Shown in pieces: positions 1 through 6,138 of a stretch of DNA of 6,143 bases (its first letter is position 1; each line of letters opens with the position of its first letter). A program made the position numbers and the translations under genes. The stretch covers positions 1 to 6,143 of the forward strand of contig LJUD01000203.1 of the NCBI GenBank assembly GCA_001304035.1, read 5' to 3'. Source of the stretch: a bacterium SM23_31. GTDB taxonomy: Bacteria > SM23-31. A model generated the notes under the pieces. It saw only the letters and a program-made list of their open reading frames with translations. It had not been told where the DNA came from and searched no databases.

Positions 1-2376
1 GCTCCGGAGGTCAAGCAGGCGGAAGTATTCGAAAATATTCCGTTCGAGATAACCGACGACGATTCACTGTATGACCATTATCTCGAACAATATTATGATG
101 ACGATAATTTTTTGTGGTTTTTTAAAACACCCGTTCCTGCACCTGAATTCGGATTTCCGGATGACCTTTCGGATAAAAGTCTGGTCGAGTTACAGATATT
201 GAAAAGCGAAATATACGCCCGGCGCGGATACCTGTTCATGGGATCGGTCATGCGCGGTCATTTCAACCAGTATAAATGGTACCAGCCCATATTCTGGGAC
301 GAAAATTTCCGGGTTATTCTTAACAGCCGGGAGTATGAATTTATTCAACAAGTCGAGGCTCTCGAGAAAAAGCATCTTGAACACAATTACATCGAGCAGA
401 ACGGCAATGTTTACGCTAATATGGACAATGTAGTAAATTTCATTCAATTTGTGTCGGTGCCGCCTTTAGTCACCGACAAGTTAAAAGAAACAGGATTTGC
501 TATCATCAAAGCAAATCATCCACAGCTGTATCAGCTATATGAGCAGAACTATTACGATGGGATCCCCAATTTCGTAACTACCGATATATATGTGCAGCTT
601 CTGCATATTTATTACAAATACCTGCTTAAGCAGTTCGAAGATAATACATTAATCGAACGTTTCAACCGCATCGCAACTCATCTTTACGAATCTTCGATAG
701 AACTCGCCAATCAGTCCGATGATCCTGTAATTGCACAGGCTGCGAAATATAATGCGGCATATTTTGGTATCACGAGAACCCTCTTTACCGGGCAAGATTA
801 CGACATTCCTGCCGAATATTATGATAAATATTACGCTGAATTGTGGAAAGTCTTATCCCATTCTACCAGGGGATCGAGTTTCCTTAATGATCCATATTTT
901 GATTATACGCAATTTATACCCCGCGGACATTATACAACGAGCGAAGAATTAGAGATGTACTTTGCGGGAGTGAAGTGGCTACAAACGGCGCCATTTTTTA
1001 TCCCGCTCAGCGGGATGAATGCTCCTTTGTCTGGTGCTGTGCTTGCCGCTGCTACAATGACCGACGAAACCGTTGAGGATTACCGGGCGATAGAAAAAAT
1101 TCTGAGAGCACTCATCGGCGAGGTGGACAACCTCTCATTATTAGACCTGCACGATTTGATAAAACAGGAATATCCGGGGGAGCCGGTTAGCCGGCTTCTC
1201 CAACCGGACCGGCTTGAAGAACTCCGTACCCGGCTTCTTGCTATGAATCCGGAGAGGATACCGGTAAAACATGTTTTAACAGCTCCTCGCGGCGTCTCGC
1301 TTTATGTTCTGCCGGGCAGGTACACCTTTGACGGGGAAATCCTCATCAGGCTCATCGACGATACTCAATTTCCCCCCCGGCGTGCATCTCCGCGGGGCGC
1401 AGATGTTTTTGCAGCGCTTGGTGTCCCCGAAGCGGAACGAGTGCTCCTGTCAGTCTATCGAGAGCACGAGAAATGGCCCTCTTATATCGACTCCCTGAAG
1501 ACATTGCAGCGGCAGTTCGGGGAGTTCGGTGAATGGGATGCAACGCTGTACAATAAGAGAATGCAAACGCTGAAATCGCTCTTTACCGTCGGGCAGGACG
1601 ATCCATACTTTATGCAACTCGATCCGTGGCAGACAAAAAACCTCCAGACTGCACTGGCGGGCTGGACGCATATTAAGCACGAAAACTTGCTATACATTAA
1701 GCAGCCGGTCTTTGCGGAAGGCGGTGGGGGAAGGGAAATTCCTCCGCCCAATATTGTGGGATATGTCGAACCGAATCTGGCTTTTTGGATTAGATGTCTC
1801 GAATTGCTCGAAAAAACGGAAGAGGTAACGCAGGAGTACGGAATTTTCACATCAGTCAACAATGATTTACGAGGTCTCCTGAATTTTTGTATTACCGTCA
1901 GCGAAAAAGAACTGAAAGGAATACGGCTGGATGAGGAGGAATATGAACGCATCAAATGGATGGGCGGAGAGTTTGCCAAAATGACAATAAAGATAAAAGG
2001 GACCGATTCTCTTCCACCTGAAGACCCGGACAGTGAAATACCTCTTGTAATTGACGTTTACACATTTGAGTATGCATGCCTTGAAGAAGCAGTCGGTTAT
2101 GCAAACCAATTATATGTCGTTGTTGAGATGGACGGGCGACTGTATTTGATGCGCGGGGCTGTTTTAAGTTATTACGAATTTATACAACCGTCCGCCAACC
2201 GGCTGACAGACGACGAATGGAAGAGGATATTGCGAGGAAGAAACGCCCCTGAAATACCTGAATGGATACAACCCCTGATGGTTCCCGTTCGTACTCAGGA
2301 ACTCAGAACCAAACCAACATTCAGAAACCTTCTGGGTGACAGGTATGCGTACATGCACAAATCAAAGTATAAGTAG
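1..2376 (+). CDS. YARHG + DUF3160 domain protein, 5' end outside window
   Basis: The frame is open from base 1, so the gene begins upstream; 791 residues and the stop are visible. The first in-window start candidate, TTG at 112, is probably not the true start because in-frame coding continues before it. Visible residues about 55-120 fit a YARHG domain: the core YARRGY is at 72-77, followed by a KWYQP stretch. From about residue 150 to the end the protein follows the DUF3160 pattern: IPNFVTTD at 188-195 followed by a His-containing helix, PRGADVFAALG in the middle, an AGWTHIKHE segment around 554-561, SYYEF at 723-727 and RLTDDEW at 734-740. The C-terminus therefore looks complete. Both families are usually found in exported proteins or lipoproteins, and neither has a settled biochemical function. 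Any signal peptide would lie outside the window. The 3' end overlaps the next gene, so the pair is likely one operon. The family call is strong; the function is unknown. Confidence 0.9.
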   Translation, partial: APEVKQAEVFENIPFEITDDDSLYDHYLEQYYDDDNFLWFFKTPVPAPEFGFPDDLSDKSLVELQILKSEIYARRGYLFMGSVMRGHFNQYKWYQPIFWDENFRVILNSREYEFIQQVEALEKKHLEHNYIEQNGNVYANMDNVVNFIQFVSVPPLVTDKLKETGFAIIKANHPQLYQLYEQNYYDGIPNFVTTDIYVQLLHIYYKYLLKQFEDNTLIERFNRIATHLYESSIELANQSDDPVIAQAAKYNAAYFGITRTLFTGQDYDIPAEYYDKYYAELWKVLSHSTRGSSFLNDPYFDYTQFIPRGHYTTSEELEMYFAGVKWLQTAPFFIPLSGMNAPLSGAVLAAATMTDETVEDYRAIEKILRALIGEVDNLSLLDLHDLIKQEYPGEPVSRLLQPDRLEELRTRLLAMNPERIPVKHVLTAPRGVSLYVLPGRYTFDGEILIRLIDDTQFPPRRASPRGADVFAALGVPEAERVLLSVYREHEKWPSYIDSLKTLQRQFGEFGEWDATLYNKRMQTLKSLFTVGQDDPYFMQLDPWQTKNLQTALAGWTHIKHENLLYIKQPVFAEGGGGREIPPPNIVGYVEPNLAFWIRCLELLEKTEEVTQEYGIFTSVNNDLRGLLNFCITVSEKELKGIRLDEEEYERIKWMGGEFAKMTIKIKGTDSLPPEDPDSEIPLVIDVYTFEYACLEEAVGYANQLYVVVEMDGRLYLMRGAVLSYYEFIQPSANRLTDDEWKRILRGRNAPEIPEWIQPLMVPVRTQELRTKPTFRNLLGDRYAYMHKSKYK

Positions 2377-3328
2377 GTTTTCCATTACAGCGGCTGTGCT
2401 GCTTGTCCTAGTGCTGTGCAGTGAGCAGCCGGAATATGTTTCCGTTCTTTTCACCGGCGACGTTATGCTGGACAGGGGCGTTCGCAACGCCGTAGCGTGG
2501 AAAGAACCGGATATACTTTTTAACCATGTGCGGGACATCTTTGCAGAAAACGATTTCGTTTTTATCAATCTCGAATGTCCCCTCACGACGGTTGTCAATC
2601 CCGCAGAAAAGGAATATGTTTTCCGGGGAGACCCGTCGTGGATACCGGCGCTTACCCGGGCAGGAGTAACACATGCATCGTTAGGGAATAATCATATTCT
2701 TGACCAGGGCGGGATAGGTGCGCAGGAAACGGTCGATTCGTTACGGGCGCACGACATCGAACCGGTCTGGATTCGCGGGGACTTTCTTGAACCGGCTGTT
2801 ATCCGCCGCAACGGCGTTATCGTTGGCGTTTACTCGGTCAATCTCCTGCCGGATACGCTATCCGGTGTGTCCTTCGATATGCTGATCGACTCTATCCGGC
2901 AATTCCGCAAGGACAATCCACAGTCGATCATTGTCGTATACCCGCACTGGGGATGGGAATATATCGAAGAACCACACAAAGGACAGATAGAAAATGCCCG
3001 CCGCCTCATTGACGCAGGAGCAAATGCAATCATCGGACATCACCCACATGTCGTCCAGACAGTTGAAGAGTATAACGAGGGAATCATATTTTACAGCCTG
3101 GGGAATTTCATCTTTGACCAGTATTACCCCGGTACCGACAAAGGTCTCGCAGTTCAGCTCGTCTTTGGAAAAGGGAAAATCGAACAGATAAACCTCTTTC
3201 CCATTATCATTGAGAGCGCCGTCCCACGGCTGGCTTCAACAGACGAATGGTCGTCAGTCTTGAATTTAAAAAGTATGGCAATCAAATTGCCGGAATATAG
3301 CGCGCCAATTCGAATTAATTATCGGTAG
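2345..3328 (+). CDS. CapA-family protein (PGA_cap metallophosphatase-like fold)
   Basis: A 327-residue protein of the CapA/PgsA family, named for poly-gamma-glutamate capsule synthesis; its members have a calcineurin-like metallophosphoesterase fold. All the hallmark motifs are in order (numbered from ATG 2345): GDVML 38-42, NLE 75-77, NNH 115-117, HWGWEY 201-206, GHHPHV 231-236 and YSLGNFIFDQ 250-259. The N-terminus has a basic start, then a hydrophobic run ending LVLC with Cys25. This could be a relaxed lipobox or an uncleaved anchor; Leu just before the Cys is atypical for lipoproteins. The chosen ATG overlaps the upstream DUF3160 gene by 32 bases. GTG at 2336 would add three residues. Neither start has a good Shine-Dalgarno sequence, which suits translational coupling. 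No capsule biosynthesis genes (CapB/CapC-type) are visible, so a capsule role cannot be assumed; hydrolysis or modification of an envelope polymer is equally possible. The family call is firm; the substrate is unknown. Confidence 0.93.
   Translation: MRTCTNQSISRFSITAAVLLVLVLCSEQPEYVSVLFTGDVMLDRGVRNAVAWKEPDILFNHVRDIFAENDFVFINLECPLTTVVNPAEKEYVFRGDPSWIPALTRAGVTHASLGNNHILDQGGIGAQETVDSLRAHDIEPVWIRGDFLEPAVIRRNGVIVGVYSVNLLPDTLSGVSFDMLIDSIRQFRKDNPQSIIVVYPHWGWEYIEEPHKGQIENARRLIDAGANAIIGHHPHVVQTVEEYNEGIIFYSLGNFIFDQYYPGTDKGLAVQLVFGKGKIEQINLFPIIIESAVPRLASTDEWSSVLNLKSMAIKLPEYSAPIRINYR
3315..3327 (+). repeat. 13-bp direct repeat, copy 1 (end of CapA gene)
   Basis: TTAATTATCGGTA covers the last codons of the CapA gene, encoding Asn-Tyr-Arg, and the first two bases of its stop. 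The same 13 bases occur at 6031-6043. The match does not extend on either side. Confidence 0.6.
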
Positions 3329-3354
3329 CGGATCGGGTCGATGAACTGCTGCCA

Positions 3355-3371
3355 ATCCCGCCAAGCGGGAT
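3355..3371 (+). repeat. perfect inverted repeat, 7-bp GC-rich stem
   Basis: ATCCCGC (3355-3361) and GCGGGAT (3365-3371) are perfect complements with a three-base loop, CAA. It sits 26 bases after the CapA stop and directly before the terminator hairpin. It may be part of a compound terminator, or a copy of a dispersed intergenic palindrome; one window cannot tell these apart. Confidence 0.7.
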
Positions 3372-3372
3372 G

Positions 3373-3389
3373 GGGGTGCCGCCCCTTTT
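3373..3389 (+). terminator. Rho-independent terminator after the CapA gene
   Basis: GGGG (3373-3376) pairs with CCCC (3382-3385) around the loop TGCCG and is followed at once by TTTT, then ATT. The stem is short but pure G-C, and a second GC-rich hairpin (3355-3371) stacks just upstream. Position and orientation suit the end of the DUF3160-CapA transcript. The T-run is on the + strand only, so it does not serve minus-strand transcription. Confidence 0.6.
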
Positions 3390-3393
3390 ATTC

Positions 3394-3411
3394 AATAATT
3401 TATGAATTATT
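3394..3411. repeat. AT-only perfect inverted repeat, 7-bp stem
   Basis: AATAATT (3394-3400) and AATTATT (3405-3411) are perfect complements around a TATG loop. It lies just downstream of the T-run of the CapA terminator. The stem is all A-T and weak as RNA, so this could simply reflect the AT-rich composition. Confidence 0.45.
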
Positions 3412-3494
3412 CAGGTTATTAATTGTAATATTTTCCTTCATATATTTAATTACGTCTTCGTAAACATTTCAATTTCACTACACTCGGTATATTT

Positions 3495-3517
3495 TACTTG
3501 ATAATGAAAATCAAGTA
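3495..3517 (+). repeat. 8-bp perfect inverted repeat followed by a short T-run
   Basis: TACTTGAT (3495-3502) and ATCAAGTA (3510-3517) pair perfectly around a seven-base loop and are followed by TTT. On the + strand this is shaped like a weak AT-rich terminator, but no gene lies just upstream for it to end. It could instead be a protein-binding palindrome or the end of an unseen small transcript. Confidence 0.5.
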
Positions 3518-3564
3518 TTTTACATTAGGTCTCACCTTCATCCGGATAATCAAGATATACAGTC

Positions 3565-3600
3565 ATACGTTGTATCGTGAGAACACGATATCTTATACGT
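3565..3600. promoter_or_regulatory. palindrome flanked by direct ATACGT repeats; candidate operator
   Basis: TATCGTG (3573-3579) and CACGATA (3584-3590) form a perfect 7-bp stem with the tetraloop AGAA, extendable by a G-T pair at 3572/3591. The palindrome is bracketed by two copies of ATACGT (3565-3570 and 3595-3600) spaced exactly 30 bases, close to three helical turns. AAGATAT at 3552-3558 is also complementary to ATATCTT at 3588-3594, giving a competing fold. It lies about 190 bases upstream of the M61 start. A role as regulator binding site or structured leader is inferred only from geometry. Confidence 0.4.
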
Positions 3601-3776
3601 AAACCTTTTAACACAACGGAAGAACAAAGAAAAGCCCATAGTATTTTAATTTTGAAATGACACATGTTGTGCAAGGATAACACAGCGTGAATGACAACGC
3701 CGCTTGTTTCCGATGTTAAGTTTGTACGCGTTGATTGATCATACCATTTTAATACCGGTTTCTTCAACATTTTATC

Positions 3777-3782
3777 AGGAGG
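3777..3782 (+). promoter_or_regulatory. Shine-Dalgarno AGGAGG of the M61 gene
   Basis: A full AGGAGG sits five bases before ATG 3788. This decides the start: the frame stays open back to 3704, but that upstream stretch lacks such a signal, and the signal peptide begins exactly at 3788. Confidence 0.9.
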
Positions 3783-3787
3783 ATGCT

Positions 3788-5359
3788 ATGCAGAAGAAGT
3801 TATCATGGAGAGTTGTTTTCAGTGCGGTCCTTATCCTTTTAGTTGGACTATCAGCACAAGCCTGGACCGCTCAAACAATTCAGCCGATTGTCTATACCAT
3901 CAAGGTTTCTGCGCCTGAAACGCATTACGCAGAGGTAGAGGTCATTGTACCCGCCGAAGGTAGTGAGATTATTGAGATGATGATGCCTGTCTGGTCACCT
4001 GGATTCTATCGCGTTCAGGATTATGCCAGCAAGGTCGAAGACCTGTCTGCGAGCACACCGGACGGTTCGACGCTTCAAGTGGACCGGCCTAAAAATAACA
4101 GATGGCGGATTCAAACAAGCGGTACACCGATAGTGGTCTTGTCCTACCGTCTCTTCTGCAATTCGGTATCGGTCACGACCAACTGGATCGGGGATGATCT
4201 TGCGGTGTTGAACGGACCAGCGACGTTCATTACGCTTGTAGAACAGATCCGCCGCCCGCACGAAGTCAGGATTGAGTTGCCGGAGGTATGGGAACAGGTA
4301 ATGACCTCGCTGAATTCAGCGCCGGATGGTTTACCCAACCACTTTCGAGCCGATGATTACGACATCCTCGTTGATTCCCCGATAGTCGCGGGGAATTTGA
4401 TTGTCAATGAGTTTGAAGTGGACGGCAGCAAACATTACATGGTGGATGCCGGGGACATTGGTCAGTGGGACAGTCAGCGTGCCGCTCAGGATTTGGAGAA
4501 AATAGTACAGGAAAACCGTCGCTTCTGGGGCTTCCTTCCGTATGATAAGTATGTCTTTCTAAACGTGTTCCGTCGGGGCGGCGGCGGGCTTGAGCACAAA
4601 AACTCTACCTTGCTGACGGCGAGTTCCGCACGATCATCGACTCCCAGCCTTTCCTGGCTTATGTTCGTAAGCCACGAGTACTTTCATGCTTTCAACGTTA
4701 AACGGCTGCGCCCGGTAGAACTGGGACCTTTCGACTATGAGAATCCGCCGCGTACGAGCGGTCTCTGGATTTCCGAGGGACTCACGACCTACTACGGCGA
4801 TTTGTTGGTCATCCGTTCCGGTCTGTGCAGTCCGCAGGATTTCCTGTCGCGGCTGTCGTCTAACATTGAGCGGCTTCAAAACACGCCCGGCCGTCTTGTA
4901 CAGACACTTGAACAATCGTCCCTGGACGTTTGGACCTCCGGTATGTCCGGAATTGGGGGGGACAATGCTACGACCGTCAGCTACTATGTCAAGGGTGCGG
5001 TAGTTGGATTCCTTCTTGACGCAAAGATTCAGAGCTTGACCGGCGGTATGAAGAGCCTGGATGATGTTATGAGACTTGCCTACCAACGGTATTCGGGAGA
5101 GCGGGGATTTACTCAGGTGCAATTCAATGAAACTGCGGAAGAAGTTGCCGGAGTTGATCTCAAGGAGTGGTTCAGGATAGCGGTCTCATCAAGCGAGGAA
5201 CTGGATTACGCGGAGGCACTCGACTGGTTTGGTTTGCGGTTCGCGGAATCGGATGTTAAGGAACAGGCAGGAACTTGGAAGCTCGAAATACTCGAAGAAG
5301 CCACCGAATCTCAAAAGAACCGCCTGCAACAGTGGTTAGGGAGCGACGGCAATAAATAG
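3788..5359 (+). CDS. Secreted M61-family zinc metallopeptidase without PDZ domain
   Basis: A 523-residue peptidase of MEROPS family M61 (glycyl aminopeptidase type). Residues 1-25 form a signal peptide: KK at 3-4, a hydrophobic core 9-21 and an AQA cleavage site before Trp26. The mature enzyme should be periplasmic or secreted. The N-terminal beta domain (about 30-200) carries the family motif PVWSPGFY at 67-74. The catalytic domain has GGGGLEHKNST at 264-274, the zinc site HEYFH at 296-300 and the third ligand Glu330 in WISEGLTTYYGD, so it looks active. Most M61 proteins continue into a PDZ domain. Here the chain runs from ALDWFGLRF almost directly into a tail resembling the family's extreme C-terminus (ATESQKNRLQQWLG), so the PDZ module is absent. 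I see no frameshift; this is likely a natural short form. ATG 3788 is chosen for its AGGAGG and signal peptide. It appears monocistronic: a 459-base gap lies before it and an integrase fragment after it. Confidence 0.93.
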   Translation: MQKKLSWRVVFSAVLILLVGLSAQAWTAQTIQPIVYTIKVSAPETHYAEVEVIVPAEGSEIIEMMMPVWSPGFYRVQDYASKVEDLSASTPDGSTLQVDRPKNNRWRIQTSGTPIVVLSYRLFCNSVSVTTNWIGDDLAVLNGPATFITLVEQIRRPHEVRIELPEVWEQVMTSLNSAPDGLPNHFRADDYDILVDSPIVAGNLIVNEFEVDGSKHYMVDAGDIGQWDSQRAAQDLEKIVQENRRFWGFLPYDKYVFLNVFRRGGGGLEHKNSTLLTASSARSSTPSLSWLMFVSHEYFHAFNVKRLRPVELGPFDYENPPRTSGLWISEGLTTYYGDLLVIRSGLCSPQDFLSRLSSNIERLQNTPGRLVQTLEQSSLDVWTSGMSGIGGDNATTVSYYVKGAVVGFLLDAKIQSLTGGMKSLDDVMRLAYQRYSGERGFTQVQFNETAEEVAGVDLKEWFRIAVSSSEELDYAEALDWFGLRFAESDVKEQAGTWKLEILEEATESQKNRLQQWLGSDGNK

Positions 5360-5368
5360 CGGTACCGC
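5359..5368. repeat. 10-bp perfect palindrome at the peptidase/integrase junction
   Basis: GCGGTACCGC overlaps the last base of the M61 stop codon and is followed by eight A residues. It lies between the peptidase gene and the integrase remnant. It has no room for a normal hairpin loop and no T-run, so it is not a usable terminator. It may mark a rearrangement junction. Confidence 0.5.
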
Positions 5369-5380
5369 AAAAAAAATAAT

Positions 5381-5470
5381 GGACATTCAGATATTCGTAC
5401 GACTCAAAGATATGCAAAACTATCAACAAGAAATCTTGAGAGTGCGGTAAAGAAATTGGATGAAATATAG
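5381..5470 (+). pseudogene. Tyrosine recombinase (phage-type integrase), C-terminal remnant
   Basis: Read in the same frame as the M61 gene but after its stop, this stretch encodes 29 residues and a TAG. It begins GHSDIRTTQRYAKL and ends ESAVKKLDEI. This is the signature end of a tyrosine site-specific recombinase: the Gly-His-Ser of the conserved LGHS box (His codon 5384-5386), then the T-T-x-x-Tyr motif with the nucleophile (Tyr codon 5411-5413), then the closing amphipathic helix. The usual leucines before GHS are replaced by NN encoded by an A-rich tract, and the M61 stop lies 21 bases upstream. The catalytic Arg, Lys and His-x-x-Arg boxes and the DNA-binding domain are therefore missing. 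It has no start codon or ribosome binding site of its own and cannot make an active enzyme. The tail looks like XerC/D or phage and island integrases, not like an integron integrase. It marks a past mobile-element junction. Confidence 0.82.
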
Positions 5471-5472
5471 CT

Positions 5473-5501
5473 TTGAATTTATAACACATTCTTAATAGGA
5501 T
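5473..5501 (+). promoter_or_regulatory. sigma70-like promoter of the AT-rich gene
   Basis: TTGAAT (5473-5478) and TAGGAT (5496-5501) are separated by 17 bases. Each matches the sigma70 consensus at four of six positions, and the pair lies about 55 bases before the start codon. In such AT-rich DNA partial matches are common, so this is a candidate only. Confidence 0.4.
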
Positions 5502-5555
5502 GTTTTTGTTAATATTCATATATTAAACCAGTTTTATATTTTCTGGAGAGTTAAT

Positions 5556-6044
5556 ATGAATAGGTCAGAACAAATTGTAATGAAATTTTGCAGTAAGACG
5601 TTTTTTTCCTTGTGGAGCTATTCCCAACCTCAAGGTAAAAACAAAAGTACAGAGTTATGTGATATTTTGGTAATTTGTGAACCAGATGTTATTACTATTT
5701 CTGTAAAGGAAGTTGAATTAAAAGATAGTGGGAATTATGATGTTGACGTTGAACGATGGCATCGAGAAGCAATCGAAAAATCATGTAAACAAATATATGG
5801 TGCTGAAAGAAGAATTAAACAGACATCTCATGTAATCATGAAAAATAGGGAAACGGGCTTACCATTTCCAGAAGCATCTGATATGCGAGTTCATAGAATC
5901 GCAGTTGCTTTGGGAGGTAAAGATAAAGTGCCAATTTATTTTGGTGATTTTGGAAAAGGTTTTATTCACATATTTGATGAACAATCACTATTTATACTTA
6001 TCAGTGAGTTAAACACTATTGAAGATTTTGTTAATTATCGGTAA
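5556..6044 (+). CDS. Uncharacterised AT-rich accessory protein, possible PD-(D/E)XK-like nuclease fold
   Basis: A 162-residue protein without signal peptide or membrane segment, so cytoplasmic. GGAGAG at 5545-5550 is well placed before ATG 5556. I do not recognise a named family. The pattern TELCDILVI (32-40), then a turn, then ITISVKEV (46-53) resembles the acid, beta-hairpin and (D/E)xK core of PD-(D/E)XK nucleases, with Glu33/Asp36 and Lys51 as candidate catalytic residues. However, the position two before the Lys is Ser49 rather than Asp or Glu, so activity is uncertain. A helix follows with Arg67-Trp68, then KQIYGAERRI (78-87), where Gln79 would match the helix residue seen in some such nucleases. 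The C-terminal half (IAVALGG, PIYFGDFGKGFIHIFDE) is beta-rich and of unknown role. GC is about one third against about half in the upstream genes, and the gene follows an integrase remnant; both suggest horizontal transfer. It may be shortened at its 3' end: its last three codons lie in a 13-base repeat also found at the CapA stop. Confidence 0.8.
   Translation: MNRSEQIVMKFCSKTFFSLWSYSQPQGKNKSTELCDILVICEPDVITISVKEVELKDSGNYDVDVERWHREAIEKSCKQIYGAERRIKQTSHVIMKNRETGLPFPEASDMRVHRIAVALGGKDKVPIYFGDFGKGFIHIFDEQSLFILISELNTIEDFVNYR
6031..6043 (+). repeat. 13-bp direct repeat, copy 2 (end of AT-rich gene)
   Basis: TTAATTATCGGTA is identical to 3315-3327 and again encodes a terminal Asn-Tyr-Arg followed by the first two bases of the stop. 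The two copies are 2716 bases apart in the same orientation. Confidence 0.6.
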
Positions 6045-6130
6045 TGTATTAAATTTCCTGTAAAAAGAAACAGCGTGAGTTCCTCAAGCGTTAGATGGTT
6101 AATACATAATAATTTATAAACCTCATAACG

Positions 6131-6138
6131 AAGGAGGG
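6131..6138 (+). promoter_or_regulatory. Shine-Dalgarno for a gene starting just past the window
   Basis: AAGGAGGG ends five bases before the window edge. This is the usual distance to a start codon, so a + strand gene very likely begins at or just after 6144. The stretch 6045-6130 before it holds only a short imperfect hairpin (6073-6089) and a possible -10 element TATAAA (6115-6120) without a convincing -35. Confidence 0.6.

Larger units (their letters stand above)
3329..3787. other. 459-base AT-rich intergenic region with no convincing gene
   Basis: No reading frame here has both a plausible start signal and recognisable protein content. The stretch contains the CapA terminator hairpins and three further perfect inverted repeats (3394-3411, 3495-3517, 3573-3590). 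It ends in the ribosome binding site of the M61 gene. The part between about 3390 and 3660 is markedly more AT-rich than the flanking genes. The promoter for the M61 gene should lie in its right half, but I see no -35/-10 pair good enough to name. Confidence 0.75.

Noticed and set aside
1372..1378. A run of seven C residues in the DUF3160 gene, possibly a phase-variable tract or sequencing error
   Set aside because: The frame stays open and family motifs continue on both sides (GRYTFDGEIL before, PRGADVFAALG after), so no shift is needed and the tract is short for phase variation.
1482..1979. A 165-codon minus-strand frame inside the DUF3160 gene
   Set aside because: The + strand here encodes conserved DUF3160 segments, and the minus product is low in recognisable structure.
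3525..3770. An 81-codon open frame on the minus strand in the intergenic gap
   Set aside because: It has no clear ribosome binding site, no recognisable protein motif, and its 5' part overlaps the leader of the M61 gene. It looks like chance openness in AT-rich DNA.
3704..3787. Upstream extension of the M61 gene to 3704
   Set aside because: It would put 28 extra residues before a clear signal peptide and ignore the AGGAGG placed for ATG 3788.
4634..5122. A 162-codon minus-strand frame inside the M61 gene
   Set aside because: It lies opposite the zinc-binding region of a clearly real gene and has no family resemblance. It reflects codon bias on the coding strand.
5359..5376. Palindrome plus A-run as a terminator for the M61 gene
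   Set aside because: The palindrome leaves no proper loop and is followed by A residues instead of T on the + strand. On the minus strand no gene would end here.
5379..5450. A 23-codon + strand frame starting ATG 5379
   Set aside because: It lacks a ribosome binding site and lies out of frame inside the integrase remnant, whose reading is much better supported.
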